Shown here piece by piece: positions 1-7,985 of a DNA stretch of 64,000 nt (within the stretch, counting starts at the first letter, position 1; every line of letters starts with the position of its first letter). The DNA comes from Sungkyunkwania multivorans (GTDB lineage Bacteria > Bacteroidota > Bacteroidia > Flavobacteriales > Flavobacteriaceae): positions 868,001-932,000 of the forward strand of contig NZ_JBHTJH010000017.1 of the NCBI RefSeq assembly GCF_042675645.1, given 5' to 3'. The position numbers and the translations under genes were made by a program. The notes beneath the pieces are model-generated. The model had not been told where the DNA came from. It saw nothing but the letters and a program-made list of their open reading frames with translations, and made no database searches.

Positions 1-677
1 AAGGAACCAATATCATATAACCGACCGATGAATTCGCAATCCTCGTAGATTCTATAGGTTTCATCGAAACCATCCATGGTCTCAAAAAGGCTCTTTTTGA
101 TGAACAACGATTGATCCCCACCACGGCACCCACGAACATTGAATCGGGTAAACCACTGGCAGAATCTTAAGAAGGGATGGTCGCTGTCAAACTTCATCCT
201 AAAGCAACCGGCACTCGCACCATTGCTGATCTCATCGATGATGGCTTTGTCAAAATATTTTGGAGGCACAGAATCGGCATGTAAGAAATATAAGACATCA
301 CCTTTAGCAGCTCTGGCCCCGACGTTCATTTGTTTGGCTCTGCCCTTCTCAGCACTTATTATTTGAATGTCAGGTCCCAGCCCGACAATGCCATTACGGC
401 GGGGAGTGATTTCTGTATTGACGGAAATTGTATCGAGACCTCGCACTTCTCGATACTTTTTTTCGCCAACTTTGTTCGAAAAAGCACTCCCCGTCTGCCC
501 GACGAGCAGAGAATTGACAAAGGAACTCACAATTTCCTGTGAACCATCTACGCTACCTCCATCGACCACTATGATCTCATTGACATAGTTGTCTGAAGAA
601 TTCTTCAGGAGATAGATAAGCAGTGTTTCAATGGTCGAAACTTCGTTAAGAATAGGAATGACGATACTTATTTTCAT
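1..677 (-). CDS. Arsenosugar-type family 2 glycosyltransferase, 3' part cut off by window edge
   Basis: Reading from an ATG at 677 gives 225 codons with no stop before the window edge. The N terminus MKISIVIPILNE and the segment EIIVVDGGS are the nucleotide-binding start of a GT-A family 2 transferase. KGRAKQMN, FLHADS, CRGGDQSLF and IYEDCEF match the subfamily found beside radical-SAM/arsenosugar genes (TIGR04283 type). It probably moves a glycosyl group during arsenosugar assembly, in keeping with ArsM and ArsS at 7-12 kb. Oddity: residues about 52-103, between QEIV and DIQIIS, are an extra stretch not expected in the family, and its DNA is a palindromic repeat that keeps the frame open. 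The gene lies downstream of the DUF547 gene on the same strand. The C terminus is not visible. Confidence 0.85.
   Translation of the reverse strand, partial: MKISIVIPILNEVSTIETLLIYLLKNSSDNYVNEIIVVDGGSVDGSQEIVSSFVNSLLVGQTGSAFSNKVGEKKYREVRGLDTISVNTEITPRRNGIVGLGPDIQIISAEKGRAKQMNVGARAAKGDVLYFLHADSVPPKYFDKAIIDEISNGASAGCFRMKFDSDHPFLRFCQWFTRFNVRGCRGGDQSLFIKKSLFETMDGFDETYRIYEDCEFIGRLYDIGS
397..500. repeat. Palindromic repeat inserted in frame in the glycosyltransferase gene
   Basis: The segment holds AGTGAT (405-410), a 16-nt hairpin-forming spacer and ATTGTATCGAGA (427-438). A second arm, TCTCGATAC, follows at about 447-455, so GTATCGAGA and TCTCGATAC form a 9-bp stem. Outer arms with GGGGAGTG and CACTCCCC lie near 401-408 and 484-491. 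The AGTGAT/ATTGTATCGAGA pair recurs with a 14-nt spacer at 26273-26304 and 26441-26472, so this is a dispersed repeat. In the glycosyltransferase it is translated without a stop. Confidence 0.75.
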
Positions 678-689
678 AATGGTAAACGC

Positions 690-722
690 AGACCTCACAG
701 GGTTTTAAAATCTGTGAGGTCT
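690..722. terminator. Palindromic repeat, probable terminator (copy 1)
   Basis: An 11-bp perfect stem, AGACCTCACAG with CTGTGAGGTCT, surrounds an AT-rich loop. It lies directly after the DUF547 stop codon and before the glycosyltransferase start. A sister copy with the same ends but compensating stem changes lies at 6921-6953, which suggests a dispersed element reused as a terminator. Confidence 0.6.
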
Positions 723-728
723 AATTAC

Positions 729-1754
729 TTATTCATTCAAACTCCAATCATAATCTTTATAGGAAATCTTCGCCTTTGGAGATATTTGAATGTCGGAATA
801 CGTATTCAGAAAATCGATCAGACTACCCTCTTGCTTAAAATCCTTTCCAAACCAACGAAATATTTTGGAGATCTCAACGCTGTTCTCCGAGATCTCATTT
901 CGAAGGTCGTCTGCTAAGAACCCTCTGGCCACTTCGGTGAGCTGATCTTCTAAGCGGACAGCTGTGAACGCCTCATTCAATAGTTTAGGACAGGAAACGG
1001 ATGCGCAGTTGATGGCAAAATGTATTCGAGGTTCATCCATTTTCCTCAAGATCTTGTGCTCTATATCGTTTAGGGTGTACCATTTTGTTCCGATCTTGGC
1101 AAATCGATAATCCCATGGGGCCTTAATGTCTTTGATGCTTTTGGTGGGGTAGTTGTCGATGATCAATTTTATCGTATAGGCGTTGTAGGCATTGATCCAA
1201 AAGGCCAAGGTCGCTTCTCGAGACCAGGCGTCGCTAGGTGGATTATCCTCCAATTGTTTTAGGTAGGCATTTAAAGCAGAACGATTTTCTTTAAAGGCCT
1301 TATAGTCCACATTTCCCGTTTCGGAGACGTGTCTTTTCAGGAGATCGTCGAACGTAACATGGTTGAAAACGGCGTTGGTTTCATTCTTATGTTCTAGTTT
1401 TTCTTTTAAAACATCGTCGCTTTCAGAAATAGGATCTTTTTGGAAAGCCATTTCGAATGCTTTTTTGTCAAATTCATTTTCAGCAAAAATCTTGAAGGCT
1501 CTTAATTTTTCTGCGGTTAGGGTATCTCCCTGAGTAAGATGCATGCGTATTCGATCATCGATCATCGTCATGATCGAATCCTTCCTGGTCTTATCGATCT
1601 TCTGAAGGGCCTTTTCTAATTCCAATAGATCCTTATCAACTTCGATTGCCACATTCGTTGGTGATTCTGGTTTTTTATCCTGCTGCACCACTTTCTTACT
1701 GCTTCCGCACGAAGCCATGAATATTAAGGTAAGTATATATAGGGTCTTCTTCAT
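729..1754 (-). CDS. DUF547 lipoprotein
   Basis: A 341-aa protein from the ATG at 1754. An in-frame start at 1787 would put 11 residues before a good signal peptide, so 1754 is preferred. The N terminus MKKTLYILTLIFMASC is a lipoprotein signal with the lipobox cysteine at residue 16. A charged helical linker follows, then a DUF547 domain in the C-terminal half, marked by AFWINAYNAYT and HFAINCASVSCP. The function of DUF547 is not established; the papain-like-looking Cys and His residues are only suggestive. DUF547 genes often sit near arsenosugar genes, as here. It is divergent from tetR and probably reads on into the glycosyltransferase gene, with a hairpin between them. Confidence 0.85.
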   Translation of the reverse strand: MKKTLYILTLIFMASCGSSKKVVQQDKKPESPTNVAIEVDKDLLELEKALQKIDKTRKDSIMTMIDDRIRMHLTQGDTLTAEKLRAFKIFAENEFDKKAFEMAFQKDPISESDDVLKEKLEHKNETNAVFNHVTFDDLLKRHVSETGNVDYKAFKENRSALNAYLKQLEDNPPSDAWSREATLAFWINAYNAYTIKLIIDNYPTKSIKDIKAPWDYRFAKIGTKWYTLNDIEHKILRKMDEPRIHFAINCASVSCPKLLNEAFTAVRLEDQLTEVARGFLADDLRNEISENSVEISKIFRWFGKDFKQEGSLIDFLNTYSDIQISPKAKISYKDYDWSLNE

Positions 1755-1886
1755 TTTTTTCAAATAAGGATTACAGCTAGGCAGCATTTTCAGCTGCTAA
1801 AGGTAAGTCCAAAATTAATGCTGCACCTTACAATGATTTGTTTTTCTCAAAAGCAGGCATTAGTTTTTAATGTCAAATAAATTTGA

Positions 1887-1912
1887 AATATTAGTAAACG
1901 TTTACTAATATT
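1887..1912. promoter_or_regulatory. 26-bp perfect palindrome, probable TetR operator
   Basis: AATATTAGTAAAC is followed directly by its exact reverse complement GTTTACTAATATT, 13+13 bp with no spacer. It lies 18 bp before the tetR start and between two divergent genes (DUF547 and tetR). Size, symmetry and place fit an autoregulatory TetR-family operator. Binding by the neighbouring regulator is inferred. Confidence 0.7.
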
Positions 1913-1930
1913 GAATGACAATTATCCATT

Positions 1931-2557
1931 TTGAAAGAAAAGATCATAAAAAATGCTATTGCACTCTTTAACGAACACAGTATTTCCAGTGTTTCGATGA
2001 AGCAAATAGCAGATACATTGAAGATCAGTGCAGGCAATTTGCAGTATCATTTTAAGAACAAGGAAGCGTTGCTTTTTAAGATCTACGAGGAGATGCATCA
2101 GGAAGCATTGCACTATATCCTTCCAGAGAACAAATACATTACCTTGCACCACTTTGAGGAGATGATGTTGAAGTTTGATGACCTTCAGCAACGCTACCAA
2201 TTTTTCTTCAATGATATCGTGCATATCATCAAGAAATATCCTTCCATTGGGAAGCTTCATGAGACGTCGAATCTTATTCGTTTTAGGGAAGGGAGGAAGT
2301 TGATCGATTATTATGTGGAATCAGGGCGTATGGCGCCAGAGACCGATGGGGTCGATTATGACAAGGTTGTATTCTCGGTATGGATGATCAGTACGTTTTG
2401 GCAGTCACAGCGTCAGGTGATTCAAACATCGGCCTACCAAATAAATAAATGCCCTTCCATAGAAATGCTCTGGAACCTGCTTATTCCTTATCTGTCCGAA
2501 AAAGGATGGGAAGAATATCAGCAGATCAGAAAATTTGTAAAACTCCCAACCAAATAA
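1931..2557 (+). CDS. TetR/AcrR family transcriptional regulator
   Basis: A 208-aa protein with an N-terminal TetR helix-turn-helix: a first helix KEKIIKNAIALFNEH, then VSMKQIADTLKISAGNLQYHFKNKEALL, which is the family's recognition segment. The rest is the helical ligand-binding region. The start is TTG at 1931: the nearest upstream ATG (1915) is out of frame and an in-frame TGA lies at 1916-1918. A 26-bp palindrome just upstream is a likely operator. Seven bases separate it from the Mpo1-like gene, so it probably controls the catabolic operon that follows. The ligand is unknown; a fatty-acid-like or lipophilic compound would fit the neighbours. Confidence 0.85.
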   Translation: MKEKIIKNAIALFNEHSISSVSMKQIADTLKISAGNLQYHFKNKEALLFKIYEEMHQEALHYILPENKYITLHHFEEMMLKFDDLQQRYQFFFNDIVHIIKKYPSIGKLHETSNLIRFREGRKLIDYYVESGRMAPETDGVDYDKVVFSVWMISTFWQSQRQVIQTSAYQINKCPSIEMLWNLLIPYLSEKGWEEYQQIRKFVKLPTK

Positions 2558-2564
2558 CACCCTT

Positions 2565-3050
2565 ATGAGAAAAATAGAATCGCTCTTCAATGAATATGGT
2601 GAGAGCCATCAAAAAAGAATGAATATCATCATTCATTATATATGCGTTCCAATCATATTTTTTAGTTTGATCGGTCTCTTGGCGAGCATTCCGGTGCCAG
2701 AGGCGATCACAACGGCCGTTCCCTCGGTAATGGCACCCTACACGCATTGGGGATCACTCCTCATCATCTTTGGATTACTTTATTACCTCCGTTTATCTTT
2801 TGTATTATTTGTGAGCATGATCATTTACAGCGCACTTATTTTATTCCTTATTCACCGTATTGAAGTCGCAAATTTTGCACCGCTATGGATCATCATGCTC
2901 AGCATTTTTGTGTTAGCTTGGATCGGACAATTTATCGGGCACAAACATGAAGGTAAAAAACCTTCGTTTATCAAGGATCTACAGTTTTTGATGATTGGGC
3001 CGGCTTGGACATTGAGTCATCTGTTCGATGCGCTAAAAATAAAGTACTAA
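2565..3050 (+). CDS. Mpo1-like (DUF962) membrane protein
   Basis: A 161-aa membrane protein with about four hydrophobic segments. The start MRKIESLFNEYGESHQKRMNI and the late GQFIGHKHEGKKPSF carry the paired histidines (H15, H24, H126, H128) typical of DUF962/Mpo1 proteins. Yeast Mpo1 is an iron-dependent dioxygenase in alpha-oxidation of 2-hydroxy fatty acids, so a lipid-oxidising role in the inner membrane is the best guess. It lies between tetR and a hydrolase gene, one base before the next start. Substrate not known. Confidence 0.75.
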   Translation: MRKIESLFNEYGESHQKRMNIIIHYICVPIIFFSLIGLLASIPVPEAITTAVPSVMAPYTHWGSLLIIFGLLYYLRLSFVLFVSMIIYSALILFLIHRIEVANFAPLWIIMLSIFVLAWIGQFIGHKHEGKKPSFIKDLQFLMIGPAWTLSHLFDALKIKY

Positions 3051-3051
3051 G

Positions 3052-3933
3052 ATGGACATTACGACTTGGTATCGCTCTGGAAAGTATTTTCTTTATAAGG
3101 ATAAACACAGGATCTTTTATCAAGAAAAAGCAAGTGATAAGCCCAAATTGCTGCTACTACACGGATTTCCCACCGCGTCTTGGGATTGGAATAAGATCTG
3201 GGAGGATTTGGCTAAAAAATTTCATCTGATCGCTCCCGATTTCATGGGTTTTGGATTTTCAGACAAACCCAAAAGCTATACATATACCGTACATGATCAA
3301 GCGGATATGGTCGAGGCTTTATTAAGGTTGAAGAATATCGACAGCCTTCATGTCTTGGCTCATGATTTTGGTGATACGGTGATGCAAGAACTGCTTGCTA
3401 GGAGTATTGAAAGTTCGAGTGCGATACATTATAGATCCATTTGTTTGTTGAATGGCGGCATCATTCCAGAAAGCCATCAACCACGGCCCATTCAAAAAGC
3501 ACTTATCGGCCCTTTCGGACTTTTGATCACCCCATTTTTAAGCAAGAAAAAGTTAAAAAAGAATTTCCACGAGATCTTCGGGAAAGAAACGCCACCGAGC
3601 GACGAAGAGATCGATGAGTTCTACACCTTGATCTCCTTTAATCGTGGGAAATATGTTTTTCATAAATTAATTCGTTACATGACCGAACGGAAAATGTTTC
3701 GAGATCGTTGGGTAGGTGCCTTGCAAAATTGTCCTATTCCTATCAGCATGATCAATGGAAACCAGGATCCAGTCTCAGGAAAGCATCTGGCCGATGAGGT
3801 TAGAAAGTTGATGCCAGTCATCAAAATGGTCGATCTTCCAACCATAGGCCACTATCCTCAGACCGAAGCTCCAGAAAAAGTGCTTAGCCATTTCTTTGAA
3901 TTTCAAACTAACCATTTTTCAGATCAAGCGTGA
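3052..3933 (+). CDS. Alpha/beta hydrolase, MEST/haloalkane-dehalogenase-like
   Basis: A 293-aa alpha/beta hydrolase without a signal peptide. It shows the oxyanion-hole motif LLLHGFP (about 34-40), a nucleophile elbow AHDFGD with Asp105 rather than Ser, and a terminal GHYPQ histidine near residue 270. Asp nucleophiles mark the haloalkane dehalogenase/epoxide hydrolase branch. LNGG after the elbow and the DPVSG segment resemble MEST (PEG1)-type hydrolases. It starts one base after the Mpo1-like stop and overlaps the GMC gene by 4 bp (GTGA), so it is translationally coupled. An epoxide or ester substrate is possible but not shown. Confidence 0.8.
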   Translation: MDITTWYRSGKYFLYKDKHRIFYQEKASDKPKLLLLHGFPTASWDWNKIWEDLAKKFHLIAPDFMGFGFSDKPKSYTYTVHDQADMVEALLRLKNIDSLHVLAHDFGDTVMQELLARSIESSSAIHYRSICLLNGGIIPESHQPRPIQKALIGPFGLLITPFLSKKKLKKNFHEIFGKETPPSDEEIDEFYTLISFNRGKYVFHKLIRYMTERKMFRDRWVGALQNCPIPISMINGNQDPVSGKHLADEVRKLMPVIKMVDLPTIGHYPQTEAPEKVLSHFFEFQTNHFSDQA

Positions 3934-5555
3934 AAACAACATTCGACTATATTATCATTGGAGCAGGATCGGCAGGCTGTGTATTGGCCAATCGGCTTTC
4001 TGTGGATCCAGCGAATAGCGTTCTATTGCTGGAAGCAGGCGGAAAAGACACCGACCCGATGATCAAAATCCCCGGAGCTTACGGAGACCTTCACAAAAAA
4101 AAGATCAACTATGGCTTTTTTACCGAACCCCAACCTCATGTCAATAATCGCAGAATGCATGTGCCGCGAGGCAAGGTGCTCGGTGGCTGTAGCTCAACCA
4201 ACGCTATGGTTTACGTACGTGGAAATAAGGAGGATTATAACGATTGGGCAAAAGCGGGGAACAAAGGTTGGTCGTATGACGAGGTGCTGCCGTATTTTTT
4301 AAGATCAGAGCATTTTGAACAAATTGAAAAGGTAAGTGCATCGCATCATCGACAAGGCGGAGAGCTACACGTCAGTTTTGCAGAGCGATTTAAAACGCCC
4401 TTTGCCCAAGCGTTTATCGCAGCATCGCAGAAAGTAGGGATTCCCTATAATGCCGACTATAATGGGGAAAGCCAAATAGGAGTGGGCGATTTTCATATGA
4501 CCATTAAAAATGGAAGTCGGTGGAGCACAGCCTCGGCTTTTTTGAAGCCGGTGCTCAAACGATCAAACTTGCAAGTGATCACCCACGCCATGGTGAAAGA
4601 GATCATCATCGAAAATGATATGGCCACAGGCGTTTCTTTTATATGGAAAGGAAAGGAAATGCAGTCAGTGAAAGCTTCAAAGGAAGTGATCTTGTCCGCA
4701 GGCGCTATCAATTCGCCACAATTGCTGATGCTCTCAGGCATAGGCGATAAAGATGAATTGAAACAACACCAAATTCAACTCAAAAAAGAACTTCCTGGCG
4801 TCGGAAAGAATCTTCAGGATCATCTGATGAGCTTTGTAAGTTGCAAGGCTAAAGTACAGATGGGGGTCAATCATGTGTTGAAACCCCTGCATAAATTAAA
4901 AGCATTGGCTCAATATGCCATCGGTAGATCGGGGCCTTTGACCATTGGTCCGTTGGAAAGCTATGCGTTTTTCAATGCAGCGAATATTCATGGTAGCGTA
5001 GATACTCAATTTCAATTTGCACCCATCCATATCGCTGATGGAAAAGGAGTCAATGTCTATGATATGGACACTTTTCCCCGTTGGGATGGTTATACGGTAC
5101 TACCTTGTCTTTTGCGACCAAAAAGCAGAGGATATATCGGCATCAATAGCAACGACCCCTTCAAGGCGCCCATCATTCAGCCCAATTTTTTGAGCGATGA
5201 AGAGGATCTTCAGCATTTGATCAAAGGAAGTAGAAAAGCCATGGAGGTATTGGAACAGGATGATTTTGAACCTTTTAATGCGGGAATGATGGGAATCGGC
5301 CTCAATAGTTCTGATGATGAGATCGCTGCCCATATTAGAAAGTTTGTCGAAACCATATATCATCCTGTTGGAACCTGCAAAATGGGCAATGATGAAATGA
5401 GCGTCGTGGATGATCGATTAAAACTTCATGGAATAGAAGGGCTACGAGTAGTTGATGCCTCTATCACGCCAACCATCGTTTCTGGTAACACCAACGCGCC
5501 GGTGATCATGATCGCTGAAAAAGCAGCTGACATGATCTTAGGTGTTCGCTTTTAA
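3930..5555 (+). CDS. GMC family FAD-dependent oxidoreductase (choline-dehydrogenase-like)
   Basis: A 541-aa GMC flavoenzyme with an N-terminal Rossmann motif YIIIGAGSAGCVLANRL, the GMC signature PRGKVLGGCSSTNAMVYVRG, the second signature GAINSPQLLMLSG, and a C-terminal HPVGTCKMG carrying the catalytic His. Such enzymes oxidise alcohols using FAD; the alcohol here is unknown. It starts with GTG, overlapping the hydrolase stop by 4 bp. The family resemblance is to BetA/alkanol dehydrogenases, but choline is not implied by the operon, which looks suited to hydrophobic substrates. Confidence 0.88.
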   Translation: MKTTFDYIIIGAGSAGCVLANRLSVDPANSVLLLEAGGKDTDPMIKIPGAYGDLHKKKINYGFFTEPQPHVNNRRMHVPRGKVLGGCSSTNAMVYVRGNKEDYNDWAKAGNKGWSYDEVLPYFLRSEHFEQIEKVSASHHRQGGELHVSFAERFKTPFAQAFIAASQKVGIPYNADYNGESQIGVGDFHMTIKNGSRWSTASAFLKPVLKRSNLQVITHAMVKEIIIENDMATGVSFIWKGKEMQSVKASKEVILSAGAINSPQLLMLSGIGDKDELKQHQIQLKKELPGVGKNLQDHLMSFVSCKAKVQMGVNHVLKPLHKLKALAQYAIGRSGPLTIGPLESYAFFNAANIHGSVDTQFQFAPIHIADGKGVNVYDMDTFPRWDGYTVLPCLLRPKSRGYIGINSNDPFKAPIIQPNFLSDEEDLQHLIKGSRKAMEVLEQDDFEPFNAGMMGIGLNSSDDEIAAHIRKFVETIYHPVGTCKMGNDEMSVVDDRLKLHGIEGLRVVDASITPTIVSGNTNAPVIMIAEKAADMILGVRF

Positions 5556-5595
5556 AATAAAACAACAAAAAAACCCATCCACTTTTCAAGGGGAT

Positions 5596-5615
5596 CTGCC
5601 TGCCAGCAAAGGCAG
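5596..5615. repeat. Small GC-rich hairpin in the GMC/OYE spacer
   Basis: CTGCCT and AGGCAG form a 6-bp stem around an 8-nt loop inside a GC-richer stretch (about 5590-5640) that differs in composition from both neighbouring genes. It may be a dispersed repeat fragment. No T-run follows, so a terminator is not supported. Confidence 0.35.
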
Positions 5616-5662
5616 CGATGTCCGAAGGGCGGAGGGGTTATTAGACCATAAAAATTTTACCG

Positions 5663-6898
5663 ATGAGTACCCTAAATACCCCATTGACCCTTCCATGTGG
5701 AGCTATACTGAAGAACAGATTGGTGAAGGCCGCAATGACCGAACGCATAAGTAATACTAATTTTGAGCCAACATTAGGCCATGAGCTGCTTTATAGCAAT
5801 TGGTCGAAAACTGGAGCTGGGTTGCTGATCACCGGAAATGTGATCATCGACAGAAAGCATCTCGAATCGGCAGGCAATGTTGTTTTCGATAATAAGCAAA
5901 TGCTGCCAGTCTTAAGATCCTGGGCCGAGTCATCAAAGATCAATAACAACCATATTTGGGTGCAGATATCGCACGCAGGGCGCCAGACCAATATTTTTGG
6001 TACTCGAAGACCTTTGGCTCCTTCTGAGGTACAGTTGAAAAAGCTTGGACTTTTTGGAAAGCCAAAGGCAATGACCTATAAAGACATCAAAGAAGTGATC
6101 GACGGTTTTGTAAAAGCTGCTAGTCTGGCCAAAGAAGCCGGATTTACGGGAATACAGATCCATTCGGCACATGGGTATTTGTTGAGTCAATTTTTATCAC
6201 CAAGGACCAATACTAGAACAGATAAATGGGGAGGAAGTCTCGAAAATCGCAGTCGATTACTCTTATCCATCATAAGGGAGACACGTAAAGTGGTTGGTAA
6301 TAAATTTCCAATCTCGGTAAAGTTGAATTCTGCTGATTTTCAAAAAGGAGGATTTACTGAAGAGGAATCGCTGGAGGTTGTAAAAATGTTAGATAACGAA
6401 GGAATTGATTTGCTGGAGATCTCAGGTGGCACCTACGAAAAGGTAGCTTTCTTTTTGTTGAATGACGATGAGCAAGCAGAAAAAGAAGTGAAAGAGAGCA
6501 CCAGACGACGCGAGGCCTATTTTATCGACTTTGCAAAAAAGGTAAGACAGGTCAGTAGTGTTCCTCTGATGATCACCGGAGGGTTTCGTTCGTTTGAATT
6601 TTGCAATGACGTATTACTGAACGGCGAGGTAGATCTAATTGGAATGGCGCGTCCTTTTATCACCAATCGAGAAGATATTCCCCAATTTTTGGAGGGAGAA
6701 ATACAACATCTTGAAAATAAAGTGCTCCGTACCGGTATTGCCCAGTTTGAAGATGCCGCCGAAGGAGGCTTCTATGCAAGGCAGATCATACGATTTTCAA
6801 AGGGAAAACCCTTTAAGCTAAATATGAGTCCGCTGTGGTGCTCGATGTTTTTAGTGCTTTACGAGCTTAGAAAGGCGATGGGAAAGAAGTTTGTTTGA
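5663..6898 (+). CDS. NADH:flavin oxidoreductase, Old Yellow Enzyme family
   Basis: A 411-aa FMN-dependent TIM-barrel enzyme. Motifs: LKNRLVKAAMTE at the N terminus, QISHAGRQT, the active-site IHSAHGYLLSQFLSP with its His pair, TDKWGGSLENR, and a phosphate-binding end with GMARPF. No C-terminal FAD/iron-sulfur domain follows, so it is a single-domain ene-reductase of the YqjM/NADPH-dehydrogenase kind, with about 40 extra C-terminal residues. It reduces activated C=C bonds. It is last in the TetR-headed gene row, 107 bp after the GMC gene, and may be co-transcribed. Confidence 0.87.
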   Translation: MSTLNTPLTLPCGAILKNRLVKAAMTERISNTNFEPTLGHELLYSNWSKTGAGLLITGNVIIDRKHLESAGNVVFDNKQMLPVLRSWAESSKINNNHIWVQISHAGRQTNIFGTRRPLAPSEVQLKKLGLFGKPKAMTYKDIKEVIDGFVKAASLAKEAGFTGIQIHSAHGYLLSQFLSPRTNTRTDKWGGSLENRSRLLLSIIRETRKVVGNKFPISVKLNSADFQKGGFTEEESLEVVKMLDNEGIDLLEISGGTYEKVAFFLLNDDEQAEKEVKESTRRREAYFIDFAKKVRQVSSVPLMITGGFRSFEFCNDVLLNGEVDLIGMARPFITNREDIPQFLEGEIQHLENKVLRTGIAQFEDAAEGGFYARQIIRFSKGKPFKLNMSPLWCSMFLVLYELRKAMGKKFV

Positions 6899-6920
6899 GT
6901 GAAGAACTATTTCGACGATA

Positions 6921-6953
6921 AGACCTGTCAGGTTTTCAAAATCTGACAGGTCT
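6921..6953. terminator. Palindromic repeat, probable bidirectional terminator (copy 2)
   Basis: AGACCTGTCAG pairs with CTGACAGGTCT around the loop GTTTTCAAAAT. It sits between the convergent OYE and arsM genes, ideal for a two-way terminator. Compared with 690-722 the ends and loop are kept while the middle of the stem has changed on both sides, so base pairing is conserved. Confidence 0.65.
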
Positions 6954-7006
6954 GACTTATATATCATTCATTGATGAACCCCTCTCATTGGAGAGGTTGG
7001 GAAGGG

Positions 7007-7975
7007 CTAACAACACCCACCACCATCATAATGGAAGGTCGACTCGCTGATAAATATATCTTCTCTGCCTAAAGCAGCTAAGTTGGCTGCCGTCTTATCA
7101 CAAACAGCGATCGGCTGATTTTTTAAGAGAATATGACCGGCCTTATCATCGAGATATTCATCCTCACCAAAGTAGATAGCAGCTTTTCCTGTAAAGACAC
7201 ATGGGCCATCAGCGGGCATCGGGTCTTTGATAGCGGCTACTTCGATCGACTCTATATAGATATTTTCATCGGTGTCATAATGCTTTGTGTCCAAAATCCG
7301 ATAGGGTTTGCGGGCGCGGATCTCTATAGTTCCAAATCCAGCATCTGTAAGCATCTTTATATAGTCTTTGATAGGAATGCTTCCACTAAGGCATAGAGCC
7401 CTAAGGCGGTCGTCATTACGAAGGGTGTCGTTCATCGGTTGTTCGCAGGTAGGGTCGCTCATCACCAAACGGCCGTGAGGTTTCAATACACGATACATCT
7501 CTGCAATGGCCTTTTTTAAATCTTCTGCTTTAAATATGTTGAAAAGACAATTCTGAGCAGCCACATCAATGCTGTTATCTTCCACTGGAAGATTAAGTGC
7601 ATCACCTTTTTTCAGATCGACAAATTCGCTTTTGAACCAATCGTTCTGCGCCTCAGCCTCCTTGAAGTTCTTGCGAGACGCCTCTAACATTTCGTCAACA
7701 ACATCTACACCGATCACCCCTCCTTTTTGACGTGAAAAATAAGAGAATTGCAATAGCTCCATACCACCTCCTACACCTACATAAAGAATTTTGGGATTGT
7801 TGGTAAGGTCCCGAGCGTGTACGGTGCTTCCGCAGCCATAGTTCATCTCTTGCATGATCTTGGGGATCTTCAATCCCGGGAGTTCCCAAATCGGGTTGGT
7901 GGTGCAGCAAAGGCCCACATCTGGGGTCAATGCAGCTTCTTTATATAATGCTTCTGTGGCGTTTAAGTAACTCAT
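7007..7975 (-). CDS. arsM: Arsenosugar-type arsenite methyltransferase ArsM
   Basis: A 322-aa SAM-dependent methyltransferase. The SAM-binding core ILYVGVGGGMELL lies near residues 63-75, followed by GVIGVDVVDEMLE and a VLKPHGRLVMSDP strand. Cysteines sit where arsenite-binding thiols are expected: LCCTT near residue 23, QNC in the middle and a later GSI-associated ALC; the protein ends in GGGCC. The C-terminal half matches the arsenosugar-associated ArsM form. It would methylate As(III) to the dimethyl form that ArsS then uses. It follows the nucleoside phosphorylase by 10 bp and is last in the minus-strand operon. Confidence 0.85.
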   Translation of the reverse strand: MSYLNATEALYKEAALTPDVGLCCTTNPIWELPGLKIPKIMQEMNYGCGSTVHARDLTNNPKILYVGVGGGMELLQFSYFSRQKGGVIGVDVVDEMLEASRKNFKEAEAQNDWFKSEFVDLKKGDALNLPVEDNSIDVAAQNCLFNIFKAEDLKKAIAEMYRVLKPHGRLVMSDPTCEQPMNDTLRNDDRLRALCLSGSIPIKDYIKMLTDAGFGTIEIRARKPYRILDTKHYDTDENIYIESIEVAAIKDPMPADGPCVFTGKAAIYFGEDEYLDDKAGHILLKNQPIAVCDKTAANLAALGREDIFISESTFHYDGGGCC

Positions 7976-7985
7976 AAGTAAATTA

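Noticed and set aside
139..588. Small plus-strand frames over the glycosyltransferase
   Set aside because: They are antisense to a clearly conserved minus-strand gene.
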